64,000 nt of DNA from Enterobacter chuandaensis (lineage in GTDB: Bacteria; Pseudomonadota; Gammaproteobacteria; Enterobacterales; Enterobacteriaceae): NCBI RefSeq assembly GCF_003594915.1, contig NZ_QZCS01000010.1, forward strand, positions 1 through 64,000, given 5' to 3'. The notes below the pieces were generated by a model. It did not search any database. It was not told the DNA's origin and worked only from the letters and a program-made list of their open reading frames with translations. This document shows, piece by piece, positions 41,535-53,211 of this stretch. Numbering within the stretch: position 1 is the first letter of the stretch; each line of letters begins with the position of its first letter. The translations under genes and the position numbers were made by a program.

Positions 41535-41632
41535 CGAACCTCTGCAATGAAGATCATTTATAGCAACAATACAATAGTTTCCCTTGAATTGCTGCCGTCT
41601 GGTTGAAAAAAGGGGCCATCAGGCCCCCTTTT
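41460..41632 (+). ncRNA. sraG: Candidate sRNA SraG, antisense to the pnp leader
   Basis: E. coli makes SraG from the strand opposite pnp, between pnp and rpsO. The same interval is present here, and the rpsO/pnp hairpin GGGGCC-ATCA-GGCCCC (41612-41627) is followed on the plus strand by CTTTT, so it can end a rightward RNA. The ends are approximate; I could not identify a promoter. Confidence 0.4.
41606..41628 (-). terminator. rpsO terminator
   Basis: On the minus strand GGGGCC-TGAT-GGCCCC is followed by six T residues, 21 bases beyond the rpsO stop. In E. coli the equivalent terminator is leaky, so part of pnp expression is read-through. Confidence 0.85.
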
Positions 41633-41648
41633 CTGAAACTCGCAAGAC

Positions 41649-43022
<1,374 letters not shown>

Positions 43023-43023
<1 letters not shown>

Positions 43024-43427
43024 CAGTCCTCCTTGCTGTCGTCCGTCGGGTTAACACGACGTTCGTCGTCATGTTTCACCACGCTGGTCACCAGGTTGGA
43101 CATGCGCATACCTTCGACCAGCGAGTTGTCGTAGAAGAAGGTCAGCTCTGGCACGATACGCAGGCGCATCGCTTTGCCGAGCAGAGAGCGGATGAAACCA
43201 GAGGCTTCCTGCAGTGCTTTAATGCCGTTCTTCACCGCCGCTTCGTCCTGATCGTTCAGGAAGGTTACGAACACTTTGGCATAGGCCAGGTCACGAGACA
43301 TTTCTACGCCGGACACGGTAGTCATCATACCGATACGCGGGTCTTTAATTTCGCGTTGCAGGATGAGCGCAATCTCTTTCTGCATCTCCTGCGCCACGCG
43401 CTGCGGGCGACCAAATTCTTTCGCCAT
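43023..43427 (-). CDS. rbfA: 30S ribosome-binding factor A
   Basis: A 134-residue KH-like assembly factor that helps 16S rRNA 5' end maturation and is needed in the cold. Typical segments are [36 protein letters not shown] and [15 protein letters not shown] chose the ATG at 43427, with GGAG 9 bases upstream. It follows infB after a 102-base gap that holds a REP-like element and a terminator-like hairpin. Confidence 0.96.
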
Positions 43428-43443
43428 AATAAATTCTCCAGAC

Positions 43444-43468
43444 AAAAAAGGGGCTAAAAGCCCCTTTT
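43444..43468 (-). terminator. Terminator-like hairpin inside the operon, between infB and rbfA
   Basis: On the minus strand GGGGCT-TTT-AGCCCC is followed by six T residues, and the rbfA start is 17 bases beyond. It would reduce rbfA-truB expression relative to infB unless antitermination or read-through occurs. Confidence 0.7.
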
Positions 43469-43477
43469 AAAATTATT

Positions 43478-43505
43478 GCCGGGTGGCACGAGGCAATCCC
43501 GGCCT
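43478..43505. repeat. Degenerate REP-like element between infB and rbfA
   Basis: GCCGGGTGGCACGAGGCAAT followed by CCCGGCCTAC has REP arms with a shortened centre. It sits between the infB stop and the hairpin at 43444-43468, an unusual place within an essential operon. Confidence 0.6.
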
Positions 43506-43529
43506 ACATATGGACTTATCCCTAAAGGA

Positions 43530-46217
43530 TTAGTCGATGCTGCGTTGGATCTCGATGATCTCGAACACTTCGATCATATCGCCAACGCGAACGTCGTTGT
43601 AGTTCTTCACGCCGATACCACATTCCATGCCGTTACGGACTTCGTTAACGTCATCTTTGAAGCGGCGCAGGGATTCCAGCTCGCCTTCGTAGATAACCAC
43701 GTTGTCACGCAGTACGCGGATTGGGTTGTGACGCTTGATGGTACCTTCGGTAACCATACAGCCCGCGATCGCACCGAATTTCGGTGATTTGAACACGTCA
43801 CGTACTTCAGCCAGACCGATGATCTGCTGTTTCAGCTCAGGAGACAGCATACCGCTCATCGCCGCTTTCACTTCGTCGATCAGGTTATAGATGACGGAGT
43901 AGTAGCGCAGATCCAGGCTTTCCGCTTCGATCACGCGGCGAGCAGATGCATCAGCACGCACGTTGAAGCCAACCAGAATAGCGTTGGATGCCGCAGCCAG
44001 GGTTGCGTCGGTTTCGGTGATACCACCTACGCCAGAACCGATGATCTTCACTTTCACTTCGTCGGTAGACAGTTTCAGCAAGGAGTCGGAGATCGCTTCC
44101 ACAGAACCCTGAACGTCCGCTTTCAGAACAACGTTCACTTCGTGAACTTCGCCCTCGGTCATGTTGGCAAACATGTTCTCGAGTTTAGATTTCTGCTGAC
44201 GCGCCAGTTTCACTTCACGGAATTTACCCTGACGATACAGAGCAACTTCACGCGCTTTCTTCTCATCACGGACTACGGTCACTTCGTCACCGGCAGCCGG
44301 AACACCGGACAGACCCAGGATTTCCACTGGAATGGACGGACCCGCTTCCAGCACTTCCTGACCCAGTTCGTTACGCATCGCACGAACGCGACCGTATTCG
44401 AAACCGCACAGAACGATGTCGCCTTTGTTCAGCGTACCTTCGCGAACCAGAACCGTTGCAACCGGACCACGACCTTTATCCAGGAAGGATTCGATCACCG
44501 CGCCGCTCGCCATACCATTACGGATCGCTTTCAGCTCCAGAACTTCAGCCTGCAGCAGGATAGCGTTCAGCAGGTCGTCGATACCGGTACCCGCTTTTGC
44601 AGATACAGGGATGAACTGCGCTTCGCCGCCCCACTCTTCCGGCATAACGCCGTACTGAGACAGTTCGTTCTTCACGCGGTCCAGATCGGCTTCTGGCTTA
44701 TCGATTTTGTTGACCGCAACAACCAGAGGCACCTGAGCCGCTTTCGCGTGCTGGATAGCTTCAATGGTCTGTGGCATAACGCCATCGTCTGCTGCAACAA
44801 CCAGTACAACGATATCCGTAGCCTGAGCACCACGAGCACGCATTGAGGTGAACGCTGCGTGGCCTGGGGTATCCAGGAAGGTGATCATGCCGTTTTCAGT
44901 TTCTACGTGGTAAGCACCGATGTGCTGGGTAATACCACCCGCTTCGCCGGAGGCAACCTTCGTAGAACGAATGTAGTCGAGCAGAGAGGTTTTACCGTGG
45001 TCAACGTGACCCATGATGGTCACAACCGGTGCACGCGGTTCAGCCGCAGCGCCAGTGTCACGGTCGCTCATGACTGCTTCTTCCAGCTCGTTTTCACGAC
45101 GCAGGATAACTTTATGGCCCATCTCTTCGGCAACCAGCTGTGCGGTTTCCTGGTCGATAACCTGGTTGATGGTTGCCATTGCGCCCAGCTTCATCATCGC
45201 TTTGATGACCTGAGAGCCTTTAACCGCCATCTTGTTCGCCAGATCGCCAACGGTGATGGTTTCGCCAATTACGACGTCACGGTTAACCGCCTGAGCTGGC
45301 TTCTGGAAGCCCTGCTGCAGAGAAGAACCTTTACGCTTACCGCCTTTACCACCGCGAACCGCAGCACGTGCTTCTTCGCGGTCAGCTTTAGATTCAGCGT
45401 GTTTGTTACCTTTCTTCGCCGGACGCGCGGCTTTTGCATTACGACCACGGCCACGGCCGCCTTCTACTTCACGGTCGTTATCATCTTCAGCCTGACGCGC
45501 ATGCTGAGAAGTGGTCACGTGATAGTCGCTGGTATCTTCAGTCGGTTCAGCGGTGTTCACGCCATTCTTCTCGTTTTCTTCAGCCATACGGCGCGCTTCT
45601 TCAGCGACGCGGCGAGCTTCTTCTTCCAGCTTACGGCGGGCTTCTTCTTCCGCTTTACGCTTCAGCTCGGCAGCTTCATTTTCACGGCGGGCTTTTTCAG
45701 CCTGGGCGGTTTTGGTCATTTCGTCTGTCTGTTGATTGCTCACTTTGTCTTTTTCCGCAGCGTCACGCTTCACTTTATCACTGGCGTCGCGTTTCGCTTT
45801 TTCTGCGGCCTCACGTTCAGCTTTTAATTCTGCTTCACGTTTGGCGGCTGCTTCCGCCTCACGCTGAGCTTGTTCTTCCGCTTCACGCTGTGCCTGCTCT
45901 TCCGCGGCAAGGCGTTCTGCCTCTTGCGGATCACGTTTTACAAAGGTGCGCGTCTTGCGGACTTCGATTTGTACCGATTTGCTTTTGCCACCGGTACCAG
46001 GGATGTTTAACGTGCTGCGCGTTTTGCGCTGCAGCGTTAACTTGTCAGGCGTAGAACCATGTTCGCGGTTCAGATGCGTTAACAAGGTTTGTTTTTCTTG
46101 CGCGGTCACCGAGTCATCAGCGGACTTCGGGATCCCTGCATCAGCAAATTGCTGTACCAGGCGGTCCACGGAGGTCTGAATCTCAGCAGCCAGCGATTTT
46201 ACAGTTACATCAGTCAT
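43530..46217 (-). CDS. infB: Translation initiation factor IF-2
   Basis: An 895-residue GTPase that places fMet-tRNA on the 30S subunit and promotes subunit joining. A long, charged, alanine/glutamate/arginine-rich N-terminal region precedes the G domain: GHVDHGKTS at residues 403-411, DTPGHAAF and [10 protein letters not shown]. The C-terminal domains end with [22 protein letters not shown] at codon 159 (VSNQQTDE) and an ATG at codon 167 correspond to the internal starts that give the shorter IF2 forms in E. coli. It follows nusA after 24 bases. Confidence 0.97.
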   Translation of the reverse strand: MTDVTVKSLAAEIQTSVDRLVQQFADAGIPKSADDSVTAQEKQTLLTHLNREHGSTPDKLTLQRKTRSTLNIPGTGGKSKSVQIEVRKTRTFVKRDPQEAERLAAEEQAQREAEEQAQREAEAAAKREAELKAEREAAEKAKRDASDKVKRDAAEKDKVSNQQTDEMTKTAQAEKARRENEAAELKRKAEEEARRKLEEEARRVAEEARRMAEENEKNGVNTAEPTEDTSDYHVTTSQHARQAEDDNDREVEGGRGRGRNAKAARPAKKGNKHAESKADREEARAAVRGGKGGKRKGSSLQQGFQKPAQAVNRDVVIGETITVGDLANKMAVKGSQVIKAMMKLGAMATINQVIDQETAQLVAEEMGHKVILRRENELEEAVMSDRDTGAAAEPRAPVVTIMGHVDHGKTSLLDYIRSTKVASGEAGGITQHIGAYHVETENGMITFLDTPGHAAFTSMRARGAQATDIVVLVVAADDGVMPQTIEAIQHAKAAQVPLVVAVNKIDKPEADLDRVKNELSQYGVMPEEWGGEAQFIPVSAKAGTGIDDLLNAILLQAEVLELKAIRNGMASGAVIESFLDKGRGPVATVLVREGTLNKGDIVLCGFEYGRVRAMRNELGQEVLEAGPSIPVEILGLSGVPAAGDEVTVVRDEKKAREVALYRQGKFREVKLARQQKSKLENMFANMTEGEVHEVNVVLKADVQGSVEAISDSLLKLSTDEVKVKIIGSGVGGITETDATLAAASNAILVGFNVRADASARRVIEAESLDLRYYSVIYNLIDEVKAAMSGMLSPELKQQIIGLAEVRDVFKSPKFGAIAGCMVTEGTIKRHNPIRVLRDNVVIYEGELESLRRFKDDVNEVRNGMECGIGVKNYNDVRVGDMIEVFEIIEIQRSID

Positions 46218-46241
46218 GCTGTTCCTTCCTGCTACAGTTTA

Positions 46242-47744
46242 TTACGCTTCGTCGCCGAACCAGCAAATATTACGTGCGGCCATGATGAGTTCGCCGGCTT
46301 TCTCGTCGGTTAAACCTTCGATATCAGCCAGGTCATCAACGCCTTGCTCAGCGAGATCTTCCAGCGTACAAACACCACGGGCAGCCAGCTTGAACGCAAT
46401 CGCACGATCAAGACCTTCCAGATTCAGCAGGTCATCAGCCGGCTTCTTATCGCCAAGGCTTTCTTCCTGAGCCAGTGCCAGGGTGGTCAGTGCGTTTTTA
46501 GCGCGTTCACGCAGGGCTTCAACGGTTGGCTCATCCAGACCGTCAATTTCCAGCAGCTCTTTCATTGGCACATAGGCCAGTTCTTCCAGCGTAGAGAAAC
46601 CTTCTTCTACCAGAACAGTGGCGAAGTCTTCGTCAATGTCGAGGTATTTGGTGAAGGTATCGATCGCCGCATGGGCTTCAGCCTGATGCTTAGCCTGCAG
46701 GTCATCAACGGTCATGACGTTGAGTTCCCAGCCGCTCAGCTGTGACGCCAGGCGTACGTTCTGACCGTTACGGCCAATTGCCTGCGCCAGGTTGCCCGCT
46801 TCAACAGCGATATCCATGGTGTGTTTGTCTTCGTCAACAACGATAGACGCCACATCAGCCGGAGCCATTGCGTTGATCACGAACTGCGCCGGGTTGTCGT
46901 CCCACAGAACGATATCGATACGCTCGCCGCCCAGTTCGGTAGAAACCGCCTGAACGCGCGCACCGCGCATACCGACGCAAGCACCGACCGGGTCGATACG
47001 CTTGTCGTTGGTTTTCACCGCAATTTTCGCACGAGAGCCTGGATCGCGAGCTGCTGCTTTGATCTCAATAACTTCTTCGCCGATTTCCGGTACTTCGATG
47101 CGGAACAGTTCAACCAGCATTTCTGGTTTAGAACGGGTCACGAACAGCTGCGCACCACGCGCTTCAGGGCGCACGGCGTACAGAACACCACGAATACGGT
47201 CGCCCGGGCGGAAGTTTTCACGCGGCAGCATGTCTTCACGCAGGATCACGGCTTCAGCGTTGCCCGGCATCCCTTCGGATTTAATTTCCAGAGAGATGTT
47301 GTCACGGTTCACTTTCTTCACCACGCCAGTGATGATTTCGCCTTCCTGATCGCGGAACTGATCGACAACCAGAGCGCGTTCGGCTTCGCGCACTTTCTGC
47401 ACGATAACCTGCTTAGCGGTCTGGGTGGTGATACGGTCGAAGGTCACAGATTCAATCTGATCTTCAACGTAGTCACCCACGTTCAGACTTTCGTCTTCAA
47501 AACGTGCAGCTTCCAGGGTGATCTCTTTGGTCGGCTGGGTCACTTCTTCTACGATTACCCAACGACGGAATGTATCGAAGTCACCGCTTTTACGATCGAT
47601 TTCTACGCGAACATCGATCTCTTGTTCGTATTTTTTCTTGGTTGCTGTAGCCAGTGCACTTTCCAGCGCTTCGAAAATCTTCTCACGCGGCAGTGATTTC
47701 TCGTTGGAGACGGCTTCAACAACAGCCAAAATTTCTTTGTTCAT
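46242..47744 (-). CDS. nusA: Transcription termination/antitermination factor NusA
   Basis: A 500-residue RNA polymerase-binding factor. In order: N-terminal polymerase-binding domain (1-130), S1 domain (about 135-205), two KH domains (about 205-350) and two acidic AR repeats ending in [11 protein letters not shown]. The S1 domain has [17 protein letters not shown] where I recall ISLDLGNNAEAV in E. coli, a five-residue insertion that explains the 500 against 495 residues. It follows rimP after 28 bases. Confidence 0.97.
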   Translation of the reverse strand: MNKEILAVVEAVSNEKSLPREKIFEALESALATATKKKYEQEIDVRVEIDRKSGDFDTFRRWVIVEEVTQPTKEITLEAARFEDESLNVGDYVEDQIESVTFDRITTQTAKQVIVQKVREAERALVVDQFRDQEGEIITGVVKKVNRDNISLEIKSEGMPGNAEAVILREDMLPRENFRPGDRIRGVLYAVRPEARGAQLFVTRSKPEMLVELFRIEVPEIGEEVIEIKAAARDPGSRAKIAVKTNDKRIDPVGACVGMRGARVQAVSTELGGERIDIVLWDDNPAQFVINAMAPADVASIVVDEDKHTMDIAVEAGNLAQAIGRNGQNVRLASQLSGWELNVMTVDDLQAKHQAEAHAAIDTFTKYLDIDEDFATVLVEEGFSTLEELAYVPMKELLEIDGLDEPTVEALRERAKNALTTLALAQEESLGDKKPADDLLNLEGLDRAIAFKLAARGVCTLEDLAEQGVDDLADIEGLTDEKAGELIMAARNICWFGDEA

Positions 47745-47772
47745 CGCGGGCTTTTCACCTCAATCCAGACTG

Positions 47773-48225
47773 TTAAAAGTGGGGAACCAGGTTCGCCTTC
47801 TGGATATTACTCAGCGCGAACATTTCATCTTTGCCTTCGACTGTCACCGTGATCATTTCACCATCAACGGCTTTGATAATTCCCTGCCATTTACGGCGGT
47901 TCTGTACGGCCATACGCAGAACGAGAGCCACTTCTTCACCGGTAAAGCGCACATAGTGCTCGGCCGTGAACATCGGGCGATCGAGGCCAGGTGAGGAAAC
48001 TTCCAGGTTGTACGCAACGGTAATCGGGTCTTCAACATCAAGAACCGCACTCACCTGGTGGCTGACATCAGCACAATCATCAACATTGATGCCATCTTCA
48101 CTATCAATATAGATGCGCAGCGTCGATGTACGGCCGCGAACGAATTCGATGCCGACCAGTTCGTAGCCCAGTGCTTCGACCGGTGCAGTAATCATCTCTG
48201 TTAATTTTTGCTCTAATGTGGACAA
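47773..48225 (-). CDS. rimP: Ribosome maturation factor RimP
   Basis: A 150-residue 30S assembly factor. It contains [32 protein letters not shown] and the Sm-like C-terminal domain ending in [11 protein letters not shown] start at the TTG at 48225 (MSTLEQKL), as in E. coli; GGGGGT lies just upstream. A GTG four codons further up is possible but less likely. It is the first protein gene after metY and sits behind two tandem terminators. Confidence 0.95.
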   Translation of the reverse strand: MSTLEQKLTEMITAPVEALGYELVGIEFVRGRTSTLRIYIDSEDGINVDDCADVSHQVSAVLDVEDPITVAYNLEVSSPGLDRPMFTAEHYVRFTGEEVALVLRMAVQNRRKWQGIIKAVDGEMITVTVEGKDEMFALSNIQKANLVPHF

Positions 48226-48242
48226 GCCCACCCCCAAGACAT

Positions 48243-48262
48243 AAAAAAAGGGCGTAAAGCCC
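48243..48262 (-). terminator. Second leader terminator before rimP
   Basis: On the minus strand GGGC-TTTAC-GCCC is followed by seven T residues, 18 bases before the rimP start. The stem is short, so it is weak. Confidence 0.6.
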
Positions 48263-48284
48263 AGTTATTCTGTAGTCAGATAAC

Positions 48285-48306
48285 AAAAAACCCCGATAAA
48301 TCGGGG
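48285..48306 (-). terminator. First leader terminator after metY
   Basis: On the minus strand CCCCGA-TTTA-TCGGGG is followed by six T residues. It is about 130 bases downstream of the mature metY end and upstream of rimP, so it attenuates read-through into the nusA operon. Confidence 0.8.
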
Positions 48307-48364
48307 CTTTAGATAACTGAACCCTATAGCCACAACTGTGGCCTGGAGCACTCTCCGAAAGAAT

Positions 48365-48416
48365 TTTTTCAAATCCAGCTACGAAGGCTCTAAGTCTTCA
48401 CAGTATATTTGAAAAA
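48365..48416 (-). other. Inverted repeat in the metY-rimP leader
   Basis: TTTTTCAAAT (48365-48374) and ATTTGAAAAA (48407-48416) are exact 10-base complements, 32 bases apart, just downstream of metY. It may help set the 3' end of pre-tRNA or serve as an RNase III or RNase E site (inference). Confidence 0.5.
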
Positions 48417-48432
48417 GAACTTTATGGGAAAG

Positions 48433-48509
<77 letters not shown>

Positions 48510-48524
48510 CCTGAAACGTGGCAA

Positions 48525-48553
48525 ATTCTACGCGTTTTGGACAGAATTTGCAA
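48525..48553 (-). promoter_or_regulatory. metY-nusA operon promoter
   Basis: TTGCAA (48548-48553) and TAGAAT (48525-48530) on the minus strand are 17 bases apart, predicting a start about 9 bases before the mature metY 5' end. Confidence 0.8.
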
Positions 48554-48712
48554 ATAATGCTGGGATTTGGTACCGAAGACGGGACGTAAAATCGGCGTTT
48601 AGTATATTGATAGTTGACCCCACCTGTCAACCCAGCTTCCGCCAGACAGAACAGACCAAATTTTTTACAAAAAACGCACGAGTCTCTTTCGGTCTTCGAC
48701 AAAAGATGATTA

Positions 48713-48748
48713 AATGAATACTCACTTATTTTGCATAAAAATGCACAC
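48713..48748 (+). promoter_or_regulatory. Candidate ARG boxes before argG
   Basis: AATGAATACTCACTTATT (48713-48730) resembles an 18-bp ARG box (consensus around TGAAT-N6-ATTCA), and TTGCATAAAAATGCACA follows after a few bases. The paired arrangement ahead of the argG start fits ArgR repression. The second box is poor. Confidence 0.5.
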
Positions 48749-48769
48749 GAGAGCGAAAGCGGTCTCTAA

Positions 48770-50143
<1,374 letters not shown>

Positions 50144-50160
50144 TCGACAGCAAGATATGC

Positions 50161-50187
50161 AAAAGGCGCCCAACAGGCGCCTTTTTT
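50161..50187 (+). terminator. argG terminator
   Basis: GGCGCC-CAACA-GGCGCC flanked by AAAA and six T residues starts 17 bases after the argG stop. Confidence 0.9.
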
Positions 50188-50201
50188 ATGTGGTATTTAT
50201 A

Positions 50202-50232
50202 GGGCGGGTAAGCGCAGCGCCAGTCCACCACC
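50202..50232. repeat. Degenerate REP-like half
   Basis: GGGCGGGTAAGCGCAGCGCC is the centre and one arm of a REP unit; the second arm is degraded. It fills part of the argG-leuU gap. Confidence 0.4.
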
Positions 50233-50246
50233 ACAATATACAAACG

Positions 50247-50272
50247 AAAAAAAGACGTCTTTCGACGTCTTT
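50247..50272 (-). terminator. Terminator after leuU
   Basis: On the minus strand AAAGACGTC-GAAA-GACGTCTTT is a perfect 9-bp stem continued by a T-run. It closes the secG-leuU unit 12 bases after the tRNA. Confidence 0.8.
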
Positions 50273-50284
50273 CTTCTGGAATAT

Positions 50285-50371
50285 TGGTACCGAGGATGGG
50301 ACTCGAACCCACAAGCCCGTTAGGGCACTACCACCTCAAGGTAGCGTGTCTACCAATTCCACCACCTCGGT
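50285..50371 (-). tRNA. leuU: tRNA-Leu (GAG)
   Basis: The minus strand from 50371 reads ACCGAGGTGGTGGAATTGGT and ends CTCGGTACCA, 87 nt including CCA. The anticodon loop CTTGAGG gives GAG. The long variable arm (TGCCCTAACGGGC) is that of a class II tRNA. It follows secG, as in E. coli. Confidence 0.97.
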
Positions 50372-50380
50372 ACGGAATAC

Positions 50381-50713
50381 TTACTGCGGGATATCGCTGG
50401 TTGGCTTAGCCGGTGCAGCTGGCTGAGTCTGCTCAGTTTTCGCTGGCGCGCTCAGATTTTCCCACTCGCTTCCTTTACTGGTCTTGTTGCTGTTGATATT
50501 GCCAAGTACCAGACTGATGATGAAGAACAGCGTAGCCAGAATCGCCGTTGTGCGGGTCATGAAGTTCGCAGAACCACTTGAACCGAACAGCGTACCGGAA
50601 GCGCCTGCTCCGAAGGAGGCTCCCATATCAGCGCCTTTACCTTGCTGCAGCATAATCAGCGCTACGAGAGCGATGGCTACAATAAGGAAAACAACTAAAA
50701 GAGCTTCGTACAT
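50381..50713 (-). CDS. secG: Preprotein translocase subunit SecG
   Basis: A 110-residue inner-membrane protein of the SecYEG channel. Two membrane spans (about 3-22 and 52-72) flank the conserved glycine-rich loop LQQGKGADMGASFGAGASG and TLFGSSGSANFMTR. The hydrophilic C-terminus is rich in Pro, Ala and Thr. I use the ATG at 50713 (MYEALLVVF), with AAGGAACAGG about 7 bases upstream. It is transcribed just ahead of leuU. Confidence 0.96.
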   Translation of the reverse strand: MYEALLVVFLIVAIALVALIMLQQGKGADMGASFGAGASGTLFGSSGSANFMTRTTAILATLFFIISLVLGNINSNKTSKGSEWENLSAPAKTEQTQPAAPAKPTSDIPQ

Positions 50714-50893
50714 AATCAACCTGTTCCTTGCGGATTTGCCGCATACCAATGCTTCGACCAATTAGCAGGATTTTTGTTTCCCACTGAAGCGGGTGTGAAT
50801 ACTAACCAAAGCGAATCACCTTCGCAAGGGCATTTTCGACGCATTGTATCAACTGCGGAAAAAAACAGCAAAAAGCCATTAATTGCTTAAAAC

Positions 50894-50915
50894 AAAGGCG
50901 GCAAGCGCCGCCTTT
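50894..50915 (-). terminator. glmM terminator
   Basis: AAAGGCGGC and GCCGCCTTT pair around AAGC, 22 bases after the glmM stop, with T-rich sequence on both sides. It separates folP-glmM from secG. Confidence 0.8.
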
Positions 50916-50936
50916 TTAAACACTTACTGTGAAGGA

Positions 50937-52274
50937 TTATGCAGCTTTAACGGCATCCGCAATGCGGTGCGCAAATTCCGTTACCTGCGCTTCGTCCTCA
51001 CCTTCCACCATCACGCGGATTAACGGCTCGGTACCTGACTTACGCAGCAGGACGCGGCCACGGCTGCCCAGAGCCGCTTCAACATCAGCCATCACCGCTT
51101 TTACGTTGTCATTTTCAAGCGGATCGCCTTTACCCGCTGTGAAACGCACGTTTACCAGGATCTGCGGGAACATTTTCATGCCGCTGCACAGGTCGTGCAG
51201 GCTCATATGGTTGCGCGCCATCGCGGCAACCACCTGAAGCGCGGCAACAATGCCGTCACCGGTGGTGGTTTTGTCGAGGAGGATCACGTGACCGGAGTTT
51301 TCCGCACCAATACGCCAGCCTTTCTCCTGCAGCTTTTCCAGCACGTAGCGGTCGCCCACTTTCGCGCGAACAAACGGAATTCCCAGCTGTTTCAGCGCCA
51401 GCTCCAGACCCATGTTGCTCATCAGGGTACCGACAGCACCGCCGCGCAATTGCCCCTGACGCAGCCCTTCACGGGCAATGATGTACAGGATCTGGTCGCC
51501 GTCGACTTTGTTACCTTCGTGGTCAACCATGATCACGCGGTCGCCGTCGCCGTCCAGCGCAATGCCCAGATCGGCTTTTTCTTCCAGCACGCGGGCCTGA
51601 AGAGCACGCACGTCCGTCGCCCCGACCTGCTCATTAATGTTCAGACCATCCGGCTCGCAGCCAATGGCGATCACTTTCGCACCCAACTCGCGGAAAACAT
51701 TCGGCGCAATGTGATAGGTCGCACCGTTCGCACAGTCCACCACAATTTTAAGATGCGCCAGGCTCAGCTCGTTCGGAAAAGTGCCTTTGCAGAATTCGAT
51801 ATAACGACCCGCCGCATCGACGATACGGTTCGCTTTACCCAGCTCTGCGGAATCAACACAGGTGATCTCTTTTTCCATTTCGGCTTCAATGGCCTCTTCC
51901 ACTTCGTCCGGCAGCTTGGTGCCGTCGATGGAGAAGAACTTGATGCCGTTGTCGTAGAACGGGTTATGTGAAGCAGAAATCACGATTCCGGCTTCAGCAC
52001 GGAAGGTACGGGTCAGATAAGCGACCGCAGGCGTTGGCATTGGACCTGTAAACGAAGCAGAAAGCCCCGCCGCCGCCAGACCGGCTTCGAGCGCAGATTC
52101 GAGCATATAGCCTGAAATACGGGTATCTTTGCCAATGATGATCTTACGTGAGCCATGACGCGCCAGAACCTTACCCGCAGCCCAACCCAGCTTCAGAACA
52201 AAATCAGGGGTGATGGGTGCATCGCCAACACGCCCACGGATGCCATCGGTACCAAAATATTTACGATTACTCAT
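50937..52274 (-). CDS. glmM: Phosphoglucosamine mutase
   Basis: A 445-residue alpha-D-phosphohexomutase that interconverts glucosamine-6-phosphate and glucosamine-1-phosphate for peptidoglycan and LPS synthesis. The phosphoserine lies in [15 protein letters not shown] (about residue 102). The metal loop is DGDGDRV and the sugar-binding loop GAENSGHV. The ATG at 52274 ([14 protein letters not shown]) overlaps the folP stop by 8 bases. Confidence 0.97.
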   Translation of the reverse strand: MSNRKYFGTDGIRGRVGDAPITPDFVLKLGWAAGKVLARHGSRKIIIGKDTRISGYMLESALEAGLAAAGLSASFTGPMPTPAVAYLTRTFRAEAGIVISASHNPFYDNGIKFFSIDGTKLPDEVEEAIEAEMEKEITCVDSAELGKANRIVDAAGRYIEFCKGTFPNELSLAHLKIVVDCANGATYHIAPNVFRELGAKVIAIGCEPDGLNINEQVGATDVRALQARVLEEKADLGIALDGDGDRVIMVDHEGNKVDGDQILYIIAREGLRQGQLRGGAVGTLMSNMGLELALKQLGIPFVRAKVGDRYVLEKLQEKGWRIGAENSGHVILLDKTTTGDGIVAALQVVAAMARNHMSLHDLCSGMKMFPQILVNVRFTAGKGDPLENDNVKAVMADVEAALGSRGRVLLRKSGTEPLIRVMVEGEDEAQVTEFAHRIADAVKAA

Positions 52275-53115
52275 AGCGTTTGTTTTCCTTCGCTGCCAGT
52301 GTGGCTTCCACCACACGCATGGCTTCTACTGTTTCTTTGACGTCATGGACACGAATTATATGCGCGCCTTGCATCGCGGCAATCACCGCGCATGCCAGAC
52401 TGCCGCTCAGGCGCTCGCTCGGCCCAACATTCAGCAATTGCCCAATCATCGATTTTCTCGACATCCCCACCAGCAGGGGCAGGCCGAAATGATGAAATTC
52501 CGATAAGCGCGCAAGCAACGCGTAATTGTGAGAGAGATTTTTACCGAAACCGAACCCCGGGTCGAGCAGCAATTTCTCTTTTGGGATGCCCGCACGTTCA
52601 CAGCGTTCAATGTGCTCAATAAAGAAGCGATTTACGTCGGCATAAACATCGTCATACTTCGGCGCTTCCTGCATCGTTTTCGGCTGCCCTTGCATGTGCA
52701 TCAGGCATACCGGCAGACCTGTCTCCGCGGCTGCTTCAACGGCACCGGGCTCGGTCAGTGAGCGGATATCATTAATAATGTGAGCGCCCACTCTCGACAC
52801 TTCACGAATCACCTCTGGCTTGGAGGTGTCCACAGAGATCCAGACCTCAAAGCGCTGAGCGATCGCTTCAACCACCGGTACCACGCGCGCCAGCTCCTCT
52901 TCCACAGAAACGTCCGCCGCGCCGGGACGCGTCGATTCGCCGCCAACGTCAATGATGGTGGCGCCTGCATTAATCATTAAATTTGCGTGCTTAACCGCGT
53001 CAATTAGCGTGTTGTGCGTGCCGCCGTCAGAGAAGGAGTCAGGAGTGACATTCAGGATCCCCATCACGTGTGGATGTGAAAGATCGAGATGCGAGTCCTG
53101 GGCGAATAATTTCAT
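52267..53115 (-). CDS. folP: Dihydropteroate synthase
   Basis: A 282-residue TIM-barrel enzyme of folate synthesis that condenses p-aminobenzoate with dihydropterin diphosphate, the target of sulfonamides. Signature segments are [26 protein letters not shown] and [15 protein letters not shown], with GMSRKSMIG for substrate binding. It overlaps glmM by 8 bases. A terminator-like hairpin separates it from ftsH. Confidence 0.96.
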   Translation of the reverse strand: MKLFAQDSHLDLSHPHVMGILNVTPDSFSDGGTHNTLIDAVKHANLMINAGATIIDVGGESTRPGAADVSVEEELARVVPVVEAIAQRFEVWISVDTSKPEVIREVSRVGAHIINDIRSLTEPGAVEAAAETGLPVCLMHMQGQPKTMQEAPKYDDVYADVNRFFIEHIERCERAGIPKEKLLLDPGFGFGKNLSHNYALLARLSEFHHFGLPLLVGMSRKSMIGQLLNVGPSERLSGSLACAVIAAMQGAHIIRVHDVKETVEAMRVVEATLAAKENKRYE

Positions 53116-53151
53116 GGCGAAGTCCCTGGTATAGATGGTTAAACAGAAATG

Positions 53152-53179
53152 AAAAACCCTGGAGCAAGCTCCAGGGTTT
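53152..53179 (-). terminator. ftsH terminator
   Basis: On the minus strand AAACCCTGGAG-CTTG-CTCCAGGGTTT is followed by T residues, about 30 bases after the ftsH stop. folP-glmM therefore depends on read-through or its own promoter. Confidence 0.85.
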
Positions 53180-53211
53180 GAGGTACAAACAAACGCTTCA
53201 ACAGCAGTGAC

